A DNA stretch of 64,000 bases, from NCBI RefSeq assembly GCF_010015585.1, contig NW_022985085.1, positions 316,384 to 380,383 on the forward strand, written 5' to 3'. Shown piece after piece: positions 34,550 through 45,895 of the stretch. The stretch is from Eremomyces bilateralis CBS 781.70 (lineage: Eukaryota > Ascomycota > Dothideomycetes > Eremomycetales > Eremomycetaceae). Made by a program: the position numbers and the translations under genes. The stretch's first letter is position 1; each line of letters begins with the position of its first letter. The notes under the pieces were generated by a model, which saw nothing but the letters and a program-made list of their open reading frames with translations, did not search any database and was not told where the DNA came from.

Positions 34550-36458
34550 CCGCCTCTTGCGTCACCAGGAACACACATCGCCCCGAGGCCCGAGAGAACG
34601 GAGGCGATGGGCTCATGGATCATGGGTTTTTCGTGATTCGTGAGGCTTGATCCCTTTCATCGGTTTCATAATCCATCCATGGTTTTCAGCGCCGTACATG
34701 ATATCAAACCCCAACCCCAACCATTTTTGACAAATGACAACCGACAAGTGACGGCGTATGGGGTACATGATACATAGGGCAGGATGGAGTATAGCATTGC
34801 CTTGATGTCTTTCATGTCGATGCTTTGCCGCACGCCTCTCCGCCTCGTCTAGATCTGCCGTGTTCGCCATGTTACAGCCCATCGCCCACCGTCGTCCCGA
34901 AGTGGGGCGAGCGACTATCATGCCATCGGTCACACACATCTACTACGCCCTTCCCCAACCTCTCCCGCGATTCGGGGCGCATGCGATGCCATGCGATGCA
35001 GATGGAGACCGGTTTTCGCGAGAAGACAAAGACCAGCCTTCGGAACCAGACAGATCTCGTCGCTCCTTCCTGCATTTTGCAGCGAGCCAAAACCAGGGAA
35101 AAGCGGATGGGGTTTGTCTAGATCTCGTCGGCCGTGTCGTGAGGGACCGATTGTTTCAGACGTACGGTTGTTGGGCTGTCGAAAGCGGAGGCAGGCAGGT
35201 AGATAGGCAGATAGCAAGGGAAACAAAACATCTCGATATCAATCCCGTCCCTACTTCCCTACTGGCGCGCAAGGCTGGGCAATCGATATTCCTATCCTGA
35301 ATGCCTAGTCGCAGCGCACGAAAACGCTCTCTCCTGCGCTGGTCATTGTTGCAAGCCGCGAGCAGGCACAAAGCGACGATCAGAACGACGCGGATCAATA
35401 TCTTGCTGGCGTTTGGGAAGCACGAGACGACAGTAATCGTTCACAAGTACCTTACAGGTATGCAAGGGGAGAGGTCGAGGATTCCCTTACCCTTTTGAAC
35501 CGGTTCAAGTTACTAGATATGTAACCGTACCTGTACCTCTTTGACTGTTTGATCGCTGAGATAGAAAGAACGGGGAACAGAGGGTATTGAAGGACGTGGC
35601 GAAGATGCAATTGTAGCGCATAGACAACCACCCCCCCGTCGTTCATATGGCGTGGTCCATTTGGGGACAGGAAGCTGTGTACTCCTTGCTGTCAAGTTAA
35701 GCTTACACTGGCATTGGTAGCTATCAGAAGGAGGCAACGAGAGTCGAGATTTCGGTTGATCTTGTGCCTCCTTTCCAGGCCATGGGCAGCGATATGGTTC
35801 TTGCTTGCGGCGAGCTCCGACGACTCTCCAAGCGTGCAACCGGAGAATTGAGCGCTGTTATTGATATTGTATGTGTCCTAGTCTGTACAATATGAGCTTT
35901 CCGGCGGTCATCAACACTATGGCAACGGCATACGCTGTTGCAAGTGGCTTGTCGATTTCATGGCCAAACAGCCGTAATGCCATCTGGATGTCGCAGGTTC
36001 AGACGACGCACTCAGTATTGATATCTCCTTCGAGACGACATGCCGGCACTATTGGATATGTGAATACGCTTATGCCGCGCTACAATTGTGCAAGATGAGA
36101 TGTTTTGCAGAAGGCGAATGCTGTGAGGCCGTGGGCGTGCCCATCGTGTTCAGGACGACACGGACAACAAAACACTCCATGTCAATAATGGCAGAACTGC
36201 TGTCAAGGTTGTTGCCTTAGTGCCCTCAACAAGTGTTCATTGTTTAGAAACCACCTGATCCACGTCACCCTGGAAGCAGAGGTAGCTAGGCTGTGTAGAA
36301 CGGTCATTCATTCGAGATTGGTCGGCGTGGCCGCCGCGTATTCGTTCCTCCTCTGCCATCCACACATGGCGCAGGACGAGTATGCACTGCGGTATGAAGA
36401 TGCATCTGATCGGAAACCACAGGTATCCTCGGCCGTGGGAGCGAACCAGTCCCTGGCA

Positions 36459-38803
36459 CTAAACCCAATAATGGCTCCATATCTGCCGTTGCTCTGCTGT
36501 GCCTTCGAACTGTTGACAAGCGGGGATTAGGGTTAGTCGAGGTTCGTGGACAAGAGGGGGTGGACGAGCAAGAAACAATGCCATAGTTCGTGAACGAACG
36601 AGCAAGGAAATCGCGAGGACAATGTGAGACCGATAAATTGTTGAAACGTTTCGCAATAACGCCTTGGAAAACCGCTCATACGCACCTGGAAGTTCACCGT
36701 GACGATATCCTGAAAGCCCTCCTCGAGCTTCGGTGGTTGGTATCGTGTCGCAAACCCCGCGAATGCAACCTTCGGCAAGATGTTTCGCTTCTCAGGGTTC
36801 ATCTATAGAACAGAAACGGGTTAGTCGTGATTCCTGTCCAACTGTTTCACCATCATCTGGGGGACTCGAGTCCAATCAGATCTCGACCCTGGACTGGAAG
36901 TCGGAATATGTCGCGGGAGTATACATACCTCCTCGTGGTTTAAAGCTCGCACGACATCGTTGTGCTCGCATACCTCTGAGGGCGCAGTGAACAGGACGCA
37001 TCGGATAGGCACGTTCAGCTTTTTGGCGAGATGGACCCAATGGGCTCGTGTCTCGGGGTCCGCGTTCGTGTTGTCTGGACACCGTCGTTAGGTCTTCTAG
37101 TCTACCAAACATGTGGCCGCTTTGTTGATTGTAACCCGAGACATCAGGTCCCAATATATGTATGTCTTAGATTACCACATATGGTTGCTGGGCAATGTAA
37201 AGCGGGAAAGGGGAGTTTTCGGGGAGTTCCTTACCGACAGCAACAGAGACCTTCTTATCGGTAATGTACTCCGACGCTATTTTTAAACACCGATCTCTCT
37301 GTTCGCCAAGTCAGCCACTGCATATCTCCAGATGTTGTGGAGGGTTACGCAAGGCTCGAAGCCGAGCTACCAGCCATGGAGGGGCTTTCGCAGCATGTCA
37401 AACAAGCTAGCTGTTTGAGCCACTGCTTTATGCCATGCTCATGTGTTGTGCTGATGGAGGTGCATACCGACTTCAACAGGTCTTGGTTGACCCTTTCGTA
37501 CTCCAGTGGCTGAAGGTATTTCCAATAGAATGTTGACTTTCCACACCCTGGACTGCCGCAGAAAAGGACGATATCCAATGAATCGGTCTTGCTGAATAAC
37601 TCGACGCTAACTGGGAACTCTCAGTCAAATGCTCATGGCTATTGAATCCGGAATTCGCTTGGCGAACAGAGGTTTATGCGGGGGTTTATGCGGAGATTTA
37701 TGCGAAACTCACCAGTTCCGTTCTTGATCGCATCTTTGGCGACGTAGTTGATGGGGTCAAAGACTCTCAAGAACACACGAGGCTCTTCATTGAGGAAGAA
37801 CTCCTCCGGTGTCAGATACTTGAGGCCGATGTTGGCGGCGAAGTTCCTGTACGCACGAGCGGATGAGGTTAGGCTCGAGACGCCTCGACACTTAAGAGAA
37901 GATGATATAGAAAGCCAACATACCGGTCTGAACATGAGAAATCCTTCTTCAATTTGCCCTCTGCGGTGCGCCCGCCCGCGTCTCCTACGAACAATGACTC
38001 CTCCAGGTCGATGTCATCGTGCTCCAGGTCGGAGTCGCTCAAGAACTCCCTCCACATCCCAGGCCTTGGTTTCCGGTGCACGTCATTCGCGGTGGCCGCA
38101 TAGATCCCTATGGTCGGAATGTCAAGCTGCGTAAGTACGGCCGCAGCCTTCGACTTGAAGTCATGGAGGCGTTTCGTGTGCGCCTTTGGCAATTTGGGGT
38201 TATGGTTTAGGTTGATTCCTCCTTGATTGCTCACTATCGCAAGAACATACCTGCTCCGGACATGATGTCAGTCCCATTTGGACGGTAAAGGAAGTTTGGT
38301 AGAGGTGGGTAGATGGACCGACCCAAACTTACCCTTTGTCTCGCAAAGATCTCAGGATGCCAGGCACAGATGGATGCCACCACTTCCAATCATTCGCATC
38401 ACGAGCGAACTTGTTGCCCGACAAAGGAGCAATAATTGTTGAGTCCTTTCAATAAGTTAGCCATGATGATCCAACGACGTCCCAACGGTACGAACAAAGT
38501 CAAAAGCGGCGACTTTAATCTTGGCGCCATCAGCGGAGTGGATTTGCTTGGGCGAAAAGTCGGAAAACCGTCCCACGAGAAGGCTCCCATTGACTTCTCG
38601 CCATTTGATAGGATCTGGCAGCTTCTGAGATGACGGGGTAAAGAAGTTTGCGACCGTTTTCTCTACCTCATAGTCAATATCTATTTCTTTCGTTTGGGAG
38701 CTCCGTTCTTACGAGTCGTTGTTGATATTTGTCGTCTTTTTCCAGGAGGCGGCGACACTTTGCCTTCCAGCAAGTTAGGCCTTTTGTCTCCGGCCTTTGA
38801 CAT
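36459..38803 (-). CDS. PNK1: Polynucleotide kinase 3'-phosphatase (DNA end repair)
   Basis: Ten exons: 38803..38713, 38662..38496, 38445..38333, 38250..37924, 37846..37713, 37610..37468, 37298..37235, 37074..36929, 36802..36686 and 36509..36459, giving 450 aa. The enzyme removes 3' phosphates and adds 5' phosphates at DNA breaks. The HAD phosphatase domain shows AAFDFDST at about 83-90 (nucleophile Asp), VSNQGG and [11 protein letters not shown]. The kinase domain shows the P-loop [11 protein letters not shown] at about 294-304, then [10 protein letters not shown]. The end [15 protein letters not shown] is typical. The first 40 residues are basic (PPPGKRRQ) followed by TVANFFTP. An in-frame ATG at 38908 could add 35 residues. 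It is far more intron-rich than its neighbours; every junction keeps frame. Confidence 0.92.
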
Positions 38804-40022
38804 GATCTTTCCAGACAAGTGTGATGTTGTAAGTTGACATGCAGCGTATATCTGGGATTGTCTACACCAGGAAGATGCCGAAGGGAAGGTTCGACAAAAC
38901 ACATTCATATACCATGATTTCGCCCTGATGGACAGAACTATTCACTGATTGATTGACAGCATAGTTTGAAGTGTGTTTTCTACATCCGGAACAGCTGCGG
39001 GTTGAAGGGCGCATGTGGACGCGTCGATTAGCTTCGCCTTTCATGTAATTGTTCACCAATCCGATCTGACCATCATTAAAGATCGTCGCCTTGCCGCCTC
39101 ATCAGCATAATCAGTCAGGCATGAAGTTTTGTTAGCGCCTTATTGAAATCACCCCGGAGGTCGTGGACTGGTGGTATATCTTACTAAGAAATTGAGCACG
39201 TGATCTATATGTGTGAGCGCCTTAGCACCCTAGCTCCTTACTGGGAGGCTGCCTTATTGGCTTATCCCCACTGTACAGCAGAGCGCAAGATAGGGTTTTC
39301 TTAATGGTTAAGTAGCCAAGTACTTGGTTCAACGGTCTAATTCTTCTTGAACAGTCTCCTAACGGTCTTTGAACAGTTGGTTAACTGGTCATAGACGGTC
39401 TTGCTGTTTCGATCGTTGTTGAAGGAAGGAACGGCTACATAACGAGTGCAGGAAACAGGGCCTGCGCCCTGCTGTAGTCTTCCATGTCTATTTGGACGGA
39501 CAAACAGCACTCAAACATTCATTCGTCTATGTATGGACACTTAGACTGAATAGTCAGGTTATAATGGAAGCTCTACACCATTGATATGATTGGTAGTTTG
39601 CATGATCCAAAACTGATTTCCAAGTGACGCTGATAAATGCAATCCTGAGGCCACAAGGCATATAAGTTTCATGTTCCTGAATTAACCAAAACAGGACTAG
39701 CGTGTACCCCTGTTACCTCACATCCCAATCTCCAACGTCTTTCGCCTTCGCGTTTGAAGCTCTCGATTGTCGACTGATTCCAACTTCACTTCCACAACGA
39801 CATCATCCTTTGCCTCCCGGAGCTGCCCTTCTTTTCTTACCTCAGTCCCTCTTTCACTGTACCTGTCAATCATTATTCTTGATACTGACCTGCCCTTTTT
39901 CTACCCCCTTGGTACATTCTTTAATCCTCCCTTTTCTCGATTTCCCCGACTGAACAGCCACTCTCCTTCAACCAGGCCTATATCCCTTACCAATCGAATC
40001 TCCCGTCGAATCTCCCGTCAAA
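38804..40022. other. Intergenic, upstream of PNK1 and of the GPI protein
   Basis: About 1.2 kb between divergent genes. It is AT-richer, with repeated ACGGTCT/GAACAGT words at about 39330-39410 and one CACGTG box. CT-rich runs at 39700-39960 probably belong to the 5' leader of the GPI-protein gene. Confidence 0.5.
39197..39202. promoter_or_regulatory. CACGTG box upstream of PNK1
   Basis: GCACGTGAT about 394 bp upstream of the PNK1 start codon. Regulatory use inferred from position only. Confidence 0.25.
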
Positions 40023-40796
40023 ATGAAGTCCTTCATTGTCGTTGCCCTTGTGGCCCTCGCCCAATTCGCTGTGGCAACACCCCCGGCCTGCATTCTTGCC
40101 GCCGCAAAGTACGCGTCAAGTTCACATTGCTTGGAAAGGAGGGAAGGCTAACACGCATTTTACTGTAGCACCCAGGACAACCCGGCCGACGTGGAAGGCA
40201 TCTGCAAGAATAAAGCGAGCGAAATTCAGGGAAACCTCGCGAGCATTTGCGGAGGCCAGAACGACAACGCCCAGAGTGCCTTTGCGGCGATCTGCAAGTC
40301 CGCGGGAGTTACAGTTTGTATGCTGACTCTTTCGAACCTGCCATGAATCGCAGAAGGATGTTGACAATCTATAGCGCCCTACGTCGCCTCTAGCAGTGGA
40401 ACTTCCAACGGACCATCCAGCGGACCAACCTCTACTGGCTCCCCAACCGGGTCGGAATCTGCTAATACTGGTGGCACTCCTACAGGTACGCTAACATCTC
40501 CTTTTTCCTCCAGCTCTTCATCACCTTCCTTCCTCTCTAGCGCTTCCGGTGCATCCCCCTCAAGCCCCTCCGGTACCAGCCCTCCAGCTGGTTCCTCCGG
40601 TTCAGGCGCGAGCTCCACCTCAAGCCCGGGTTCACCCTCAGGGTCTCCGAATCCACATGAATCCATAGGCTCATCACCGAGTGGTACGTCAGGTTCGGCA
40701 AACCCATCCGACTCGACAGGTGCGGCGTCTCGGAGGGAGTTCGGATCGTTCGCTGCGGTTGCGATCGCCGCGGCCGGCTTGATTATTGCTGTTTAG
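40023..40796 (+). CDS. Secreted GPI-anchored cell-wall protein
   Basis: Three exons, 40023..40108, 40169..40317 and 40375..40796, give 218 aa. The N-terminal signal peptide is clear (MKSFIVVALVALAQFAVA). A small domain of about 55 residues has four cysteines (PPAC, GIC, SIC, AIC). A long Ser/Gly/Thr/Pro-rich stalk follows, suited to O-glycosylation. The C-terminus is a GPI signal: small residues (TGAASRREFG) then a hydrophobic tail (FAAVAIAAAGLIIAV). Similar small proteins occur in many ascomycete walls; the precise role is unknown. Four cysteines are too few for a CFEM domain. Reading through at 40484, where a GT occurs, keeps the frame, and no convincing fourth intron was found. Confidence 0.8.
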
Positions 40797-41344
40797 AGCG
40801 GGAATTGGACACTTCCAACGGGATACCCAGTGGAGCATACATTAGATTGCCAACTTCAAGAGGAGTCTGGCCGGGCGTCTTCGCATCATTCCACAGTGAG
40901 CATTCTTGCTACACCTCAAGTGTTGGATAATTTGATCGGTTATATGGAAATCGGACTTTAAAAGGCATCCTCAACTAAACTGTGTTCAACCATATTAGAG
41001 CATAATCAATCATCTGGATTCTGGTTCATTTCCCATGGCAAAGGATCGTGGCGAAACATTGCGCCTTCCATACGATGTCTTCGCAGTCGTCCAAGCTGTC
41101 TACTTCCCACCTATTGAATATAGATCTAAAAGGATGATAAATAATGATTTAATCGAACCGGGAGGATACCTATTAAAATTTGAAATAGAATTAACTAGCC
41201 GGGAGCGCAACGGGTAGATAGATTGACTGGCCAGTCAGAGTTCGGCCGATGTCGCTTACGAACGACATCCCCAAATTTTGCTTCCCCAGACTTCGAACAC
41301 CCTAGAAACGACAACATCGTAGCATTGAGCTGCAAGACACCAAA
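40797..41344. other. Intergenic, upstream of the aconitase gene
   Basis: About 550 bp of AT-rich sequence between two plus-strand genes. A short open frame at 41035-41217 has no support. Confidence 0.5.
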
Positions 41345-43923
41345 ATGATGGCTGGCAGGACGCGAATATGGCCTTCGGGCAGTTCGAAGGTAGCATCTCA
41401 ATCGATGATTCGGCGATCGACAGCTAACCCATCGTAGGCCTTCCCTCTCCGGACCTGTCAACCCATCCCCATCCGCCATCTTTCCCGCCAGCTCGCAACC
41501 GCAGTCGACTCCTCCAAGTCTCCATATCCCAGCGCCTCAACCGTCGCAGCACGCACTCCGCCCTACGAAAAACTCGTCAACAACCTCCAACAAGTCCGCC
41601 GCATCCTCGGCCCTGCGCGACCGCTCACGCTCGCCGAGAAGATCCTCTACTCTCACCTTGCGTCGCCCGAAGCGAGTCTCCTCGACGGCACGGACAACGG
41701 CCGCAACGTGCGAGGAAATGCTACTCTCAAGCTCAAGCCGGACCGCGTCGCCATGCAAGATGCAAGCGCGCAGATGGCGCTGCTGCAGTTCATGTCGTGC
41801 GGACTGCCGTCCACCGCCGTCCCGGCGAGCATCCACTGCGACCACATGATCGTTGGATCGCGCGGCGCGGATGTGGACTTGCCCGAGAGTATCAAGGGGA
41901 ACAAGGAAGTGTTTGATTTCCTCGAGAGCGCGTCGAAGAGGTATGGCATCGAGTTCTGGCCTCCGGGCGCGGGCATCATTCACCAGACGGTGTTGGAGAA
42001 CTATTCCGCGCCTGGCCTGATGATGTTGGGGACGGACAGCCATACCCCGAACGCAGGTGGTTTAGGAGCTATCGCGATTGGCGTAGGAGGTGCGGATGCC
42101 GTGGATGCGCTGGTTGATGCGCCGTGGGAGTTGAAGGCCCCGAAGATCTTGGGTGTGAGGCTGGAGGGACAGTTGAGCGGGTGGGCAAGTCCCAAGGACA
42201 TCATTTTGAAGATTGCTGGAGAGTTGACGGTCAGGGTGGGTGATATAACCGCTGCCCCTAGAAATGGTTCCAAGTCTAACATGCGTAGGGCGGCACCGGA
42301 TTCATCATCGAGTACTTCGGGCCAGGCGTAGACTCTCTAACTTGTACTGGTATGGCAACGACATGCAACATGGGAGCGGAAGTCGGCGCTACGACGTCTC
42401 TATTCCCCTTATCTCCTGGCCACATACCATACCTGGAGGCAACCCATAGAGGCTCGATTGCTCGCGCCGCCGAGAAACTTGGGAAAGACGCCGGAGACCG
42501 CAACTACCTCACTGCAGACAAAGGTGCCGAATACGACAAAGTCCTCACCATCGATCTTTCGACCCTCGAGCCGCATATTAACGGTCCCTTCACCCCCGAC
42601 TTCTCTACCCCACTCTCCAAATTCTCCGAGACCGTGTCAGAAAACAACTGGCCGGAAACATTTGGCGCTGGCTTGATCGGTAGCTGTACGAATAGTTCCT
42701 TCGAGGACATGACACGCTGCGAATCTCTTGTTAAGCAAGCGGAAGCAGCGGGCCTAAAACCTAAGGCTGACTTCTTCCTTTCCCCTGGCTCGGAACAAAT
42801 CCGAGCTACCGTCTCAACTTCGGGTACATTGGACACATTTACCTCTGCTGGTGCCATTGTACTGGCGAATGCATGCGGCCCCTGTATCGGTCAGTGGACG
42901 CGGACGGACGATGTCAAGAAGGGCGAAAGCAACGCCATCTTCACCTCCTACAACCGGAATTTCCCCGGTCGTAACGACGGTAACCGCGAAACGATGAACT
43001 TCCTAGCTTCCCCCGATCTAGTCACGGCCATGGTCTATTCCGGCCGCACCACCTTCAACCCACTCACCGATACCATCGAAACCCCCTCCGGCACCCCGTT
43101 CAAGTTCGAACCCCCGACCGGCACCGCTCTACCCTCCGCCGGCTTCGAATCCGGAAATCCCGAATTCCTCCCCTCTGCGCCGATCCCCGACCCATCATCC
43201 GAAGTGGCCGTCTCCCCCACCTCATCCCGCCTCGCGCTCCTCGACCCCTTCCCTCCCTTCCCCACCCACGAGCTGTCCCTCCGCGTCCTCCTCCGCGTCA
43301 AGGGCCAATGCACCACCGACACCATCTCCGCCGCCGGCCCCTGGCTCAAATACAAGGGCCACCTCCCCAACATCTCGGAGAATACCCTCATCGGCGCCGT
43401 CAACGCGGACACCGGCGCGACAAACCAAGCCATCGACGTCGACGGCTCGGCGCGTACGATCCCCGAGCTAGCGAAGCGGTGGAAGGCACAGGATCAGGAG
43501 TGGCTCGTGGTCGCGGATAGCAACTACGGCGAAGGCAGTGCCCGCGAGCACGCCGCGTTGCAACCGCGATATCTCGGCGGTCGGGTGATCCTGGCGAAGA
43601 GCTTCGCGCGGATCCACGAGACGAACTTGAAGAAGCAGGGGATCGTACCTTTGACGTTCGCGGATGAGGGCGATTATGATCGGATGAAGGGGTGCGATGA
43701 GGTGGAGACGGTGGGGTTGTTGGAGTGTCTCCAGAGCGGGGGGAAGGGGGAGGTGCAGTTGAAGGTGAAGCGAGATGGGGAGGAGTGGGTGGTGAACGCG
43801 AAACACCAGTTGAGCCCGGATCAGTGCGGGTTTATCCTAGCGGGGAGCGCGTTGAATCTCCTGGCTAGGCAGGGGAAGGAGATGAGGGAGGAAGTTGTCA
43901 GGGAGAATGAGTTGACCGATTAG
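41345..43923 (+). CDS. ACO2: Mitochondrial aconitate hydratase, Aco2-like
   Basis: Three exons, 41345..41389, 41438..42235 and 42289..43923, give 825 aa. The first 50 residues are Arg/Ser-rich, like a mitochondrial presequence. The fold and motifs are those of aconitase: [20 protein letters not shown] at about 213, the 4Fe-4S cysteines in [12 protein letters not shown] (about 412) and [11 protein letters not shown] (about 477 and 480), [24 protein letters not shown] and [12 protein letters not shown]. In bovine aconitase the last two read [13 protein letters not shown] and GEGSSREHAAL. The His and the second Ser are replaced here, while the catalytic Ser (first of the pair) and Arg are kept. 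Those changes and a Pro/Ser-rich insert near 43090-43260 suggest the second, Aco2 clade, linked in yeast to lysine biosynthesis, and not the main TCA enzyme. Confidence 0.85.
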
Positions 43924-44424
43924 GCAGCTATTATATGCAAGGTCAGGGCAACATTAGGTGTGTATATCTCATTGATCGAGTATGGTAGATATATGCAGGC
44001 ATCTGTAAATATAGCATCGCTACGTAGTATGTTTGTTAGATGAGATCGATCCCTAATTTAGCGTTGAAGATCAGCAAGTGTGGTAAACATCCTATTTAGG
44101 GCCGAGAAACCGATGGGAACCTAAATATTAAAGCGGGATGATACCTAAAATTGCCACAGGCGGATTCAGAGAAATTAATTGTACTATTTTCCTTTTGGGG
44201 TATATCCATCGCAGTAGTTATAAACACCGGTTCGTCAAGACGCCGCTAACGGAAAACACCAATCCAACCCTCATGGGAAACATGGCGCAAAGGCCGGACA
44301 TAAACCTGCCAGTAGAAGGACCACCAGGCGCTCGAACTATACACAGTACTGGCACCAACGAGACCAAATGACCATGTCACGGAAGGGACAGACAATCCAA
44401 AACATCACACATCACACATAATAA
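43924..44424. other. Convergent 3' intergenic region
   Basis: About 500 bp of AT-rich sequence between the 3' ends of the aconitase and rhodopsin-like genes. No feature recognised. Confidence 0.55.
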
Positions 44425-45895
44425 TCAAACAATATCCCACTGCCCTCGACGATACTTCGGTCCGCTATGGACCAAATGCCGCTCATCCTCATCTCTCGGA
44501 TTACTCTGCACCGTGATCTCGCGGGTATACTTCACCGCCCGGCTCGGCAACTCGATCCCCCCCATATCATCGCTGGCGGAATCGAAGCTCTTCATGGCGT
44601 GGATCTGCGATTTCGACTGGCTGCCGCCCAGGTCGGTGATGCTCTCGGTCGGCAAGGTCTGGAAGGACTTCTTGACGCTGCTGCGGTTGGAGAACTTCTT
44701 GCTGCGGCCGCCCGAGTAGCCGGCGGCAGCGGAGGAGCCCTGGGTGGTGCCGAAGATGCGGGGGAAGACCTTGGCGAGGATGGGCTTGATGCCGTGGAAG
44801 CAGGAGAAGATCATGCCGAGGTTCCATTCGATGCCGCCGAGGATCCAGATGACGTTACCCTCGTCTGCACCGGGAGGTTAGTGCGAGGTCCGATAGAAGG
44901 GGGAGCATGGCTGCGGCAGACGGCTTACAGAATAGATCGAAGACTTTTGGAGGGATGAAGATAAGGTGGATGTACCAGGCGCGGAGAACACCCACGATGG
45001 AAATGCTGTGACTGCGTCAACGATGCTTCTCGAAGCGTACAGGGAAGGCGGACTAACAGGGAGCCAACCGAGAATACAAAGACGAGCCCTAAGCGCGTCT
45101 TCAACGGTTGCTGGATCTTCCACAGAGCCCGAGATGGCCACCAGTAAATGAGGAAGTCTGTAGCACTATTCAAAGCGCCAGCGGCAATCGAGAAGCCCGA
45201 TCGATTGATACACACTGTTGGCGGGACGCTCAAATCCCAAAACGACTGGACTGGACTGCTTGGATGTAAGCTAAGGAGTACATTGGCATGGTAAGAGGCA
45301 CCACGTACAGGCATTGGAAAATCGTCACCAGCGACATGCTGATCATGAACCCCAGGAGAAAGGCGATCATTAGGTAGCAGAACATGCGGTTCGCTTTGGA
45401 AGGGAAAATCCGCAGGTACGTGAAGCAGAGCGACAGTTTGGGGAACGTGACGTTAACGTTGAACAACGTAGTGGCTGCCAAAGATATCTACCACGTCGTT
45501 AAAAAGTGCGTTCGATGGTTTGGATGGTCGTAAATACCTTCTGGTACCCCCCATACCACTCCATTTTGAAGTCCCATACGTGATAGCCAGCTCCATACTT
45601 CCAATGTATGGTGGCTAACACCGTTGTGCCGATGATGGCTAACTGAAGAGATGTCAATGACGGCCGTTGACTGACTGGCACTTGGAAGCCATACCACACC
45701 AACCATGATGCAATAGTCATCCATTCCAAACCCTTTTGCCAGATTTAATCGGATATATAGTCTCGCAGCGACAAACATTAACATCAAAACCATGCCCGCG
45801 AGGAGGCTGCCCAGAGTAGCGGGGACCATGGTCGAAGGGTTCACATAGTTCGGCGCCGGCCAAGTGGCCATGACCTCAGGAGGAGCAAGCGACAT
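44425..45895 (-). CDS. Fungal rhodopsin-domain integral membrane protein
   Basis: Six exons, 45895..45695, 45642..45538, 45487..45309, 45255..45058, 45005..44929 and 44864..44425, give 399 aa. Seven hydrophobic segments can be read in order: LGSLLAGMVLMLMFVAARLY, MDDYCIMVGVLAIIGTTVLA, FNVNVTFPKLSLCFTYLRIF, CYLMIAFLLGFMISMSLVTI, AGALNSATDFLIYWWPSRAL, LVFVFSVGSLISIVGVLRAW and GGIEWNLGMIFSCFHGIKPI. The R-x-R-x-x-x-x-GxDDY and DFLIYxWP motifs are typical of the large fungal rhodopsin-like/PTH11-related membrane family. The cytosolic tail is Ser-rich. There is no retinal-lysine motif I could recognise, so light sensing is not implied. Ligand and role are unknown. Confidence 0.85.

Larger units (their letters stand above)
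30253..36458. other. 6.2-kb gene-poor region with short tandem repeats
   Basis: This is the longest stretch without a gene I can support. Open frames up to about 190 codons exist on both strands, but most start at non-ATG codons, and none has splice, domain or family support. Local simple repeats are seen at 31648-31668, 32733-32764, 33534-33561 and 34500-34549. The first kilobase next to 30253 probably holds the 5' leader and a missing first exon of the Ser/Pro-rich gene. I saw no terminal repeats, target-site duplications or transposase-like sequence. Confidence 0.55.

Noticed and set aside
30253-36458. Transposon or retroelement in the gene-poor region
   Set aside because: No terminal repeats, target-site duplications, transposase or reverse-transcriptase-like sequence could be recognised.
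40484-40538. Possible fourth intron in the GPI-protein gene
   Set aside because: The branch-like CTAAC is only a few bases from the donor, and reading through keeps the Ser-rich frame.
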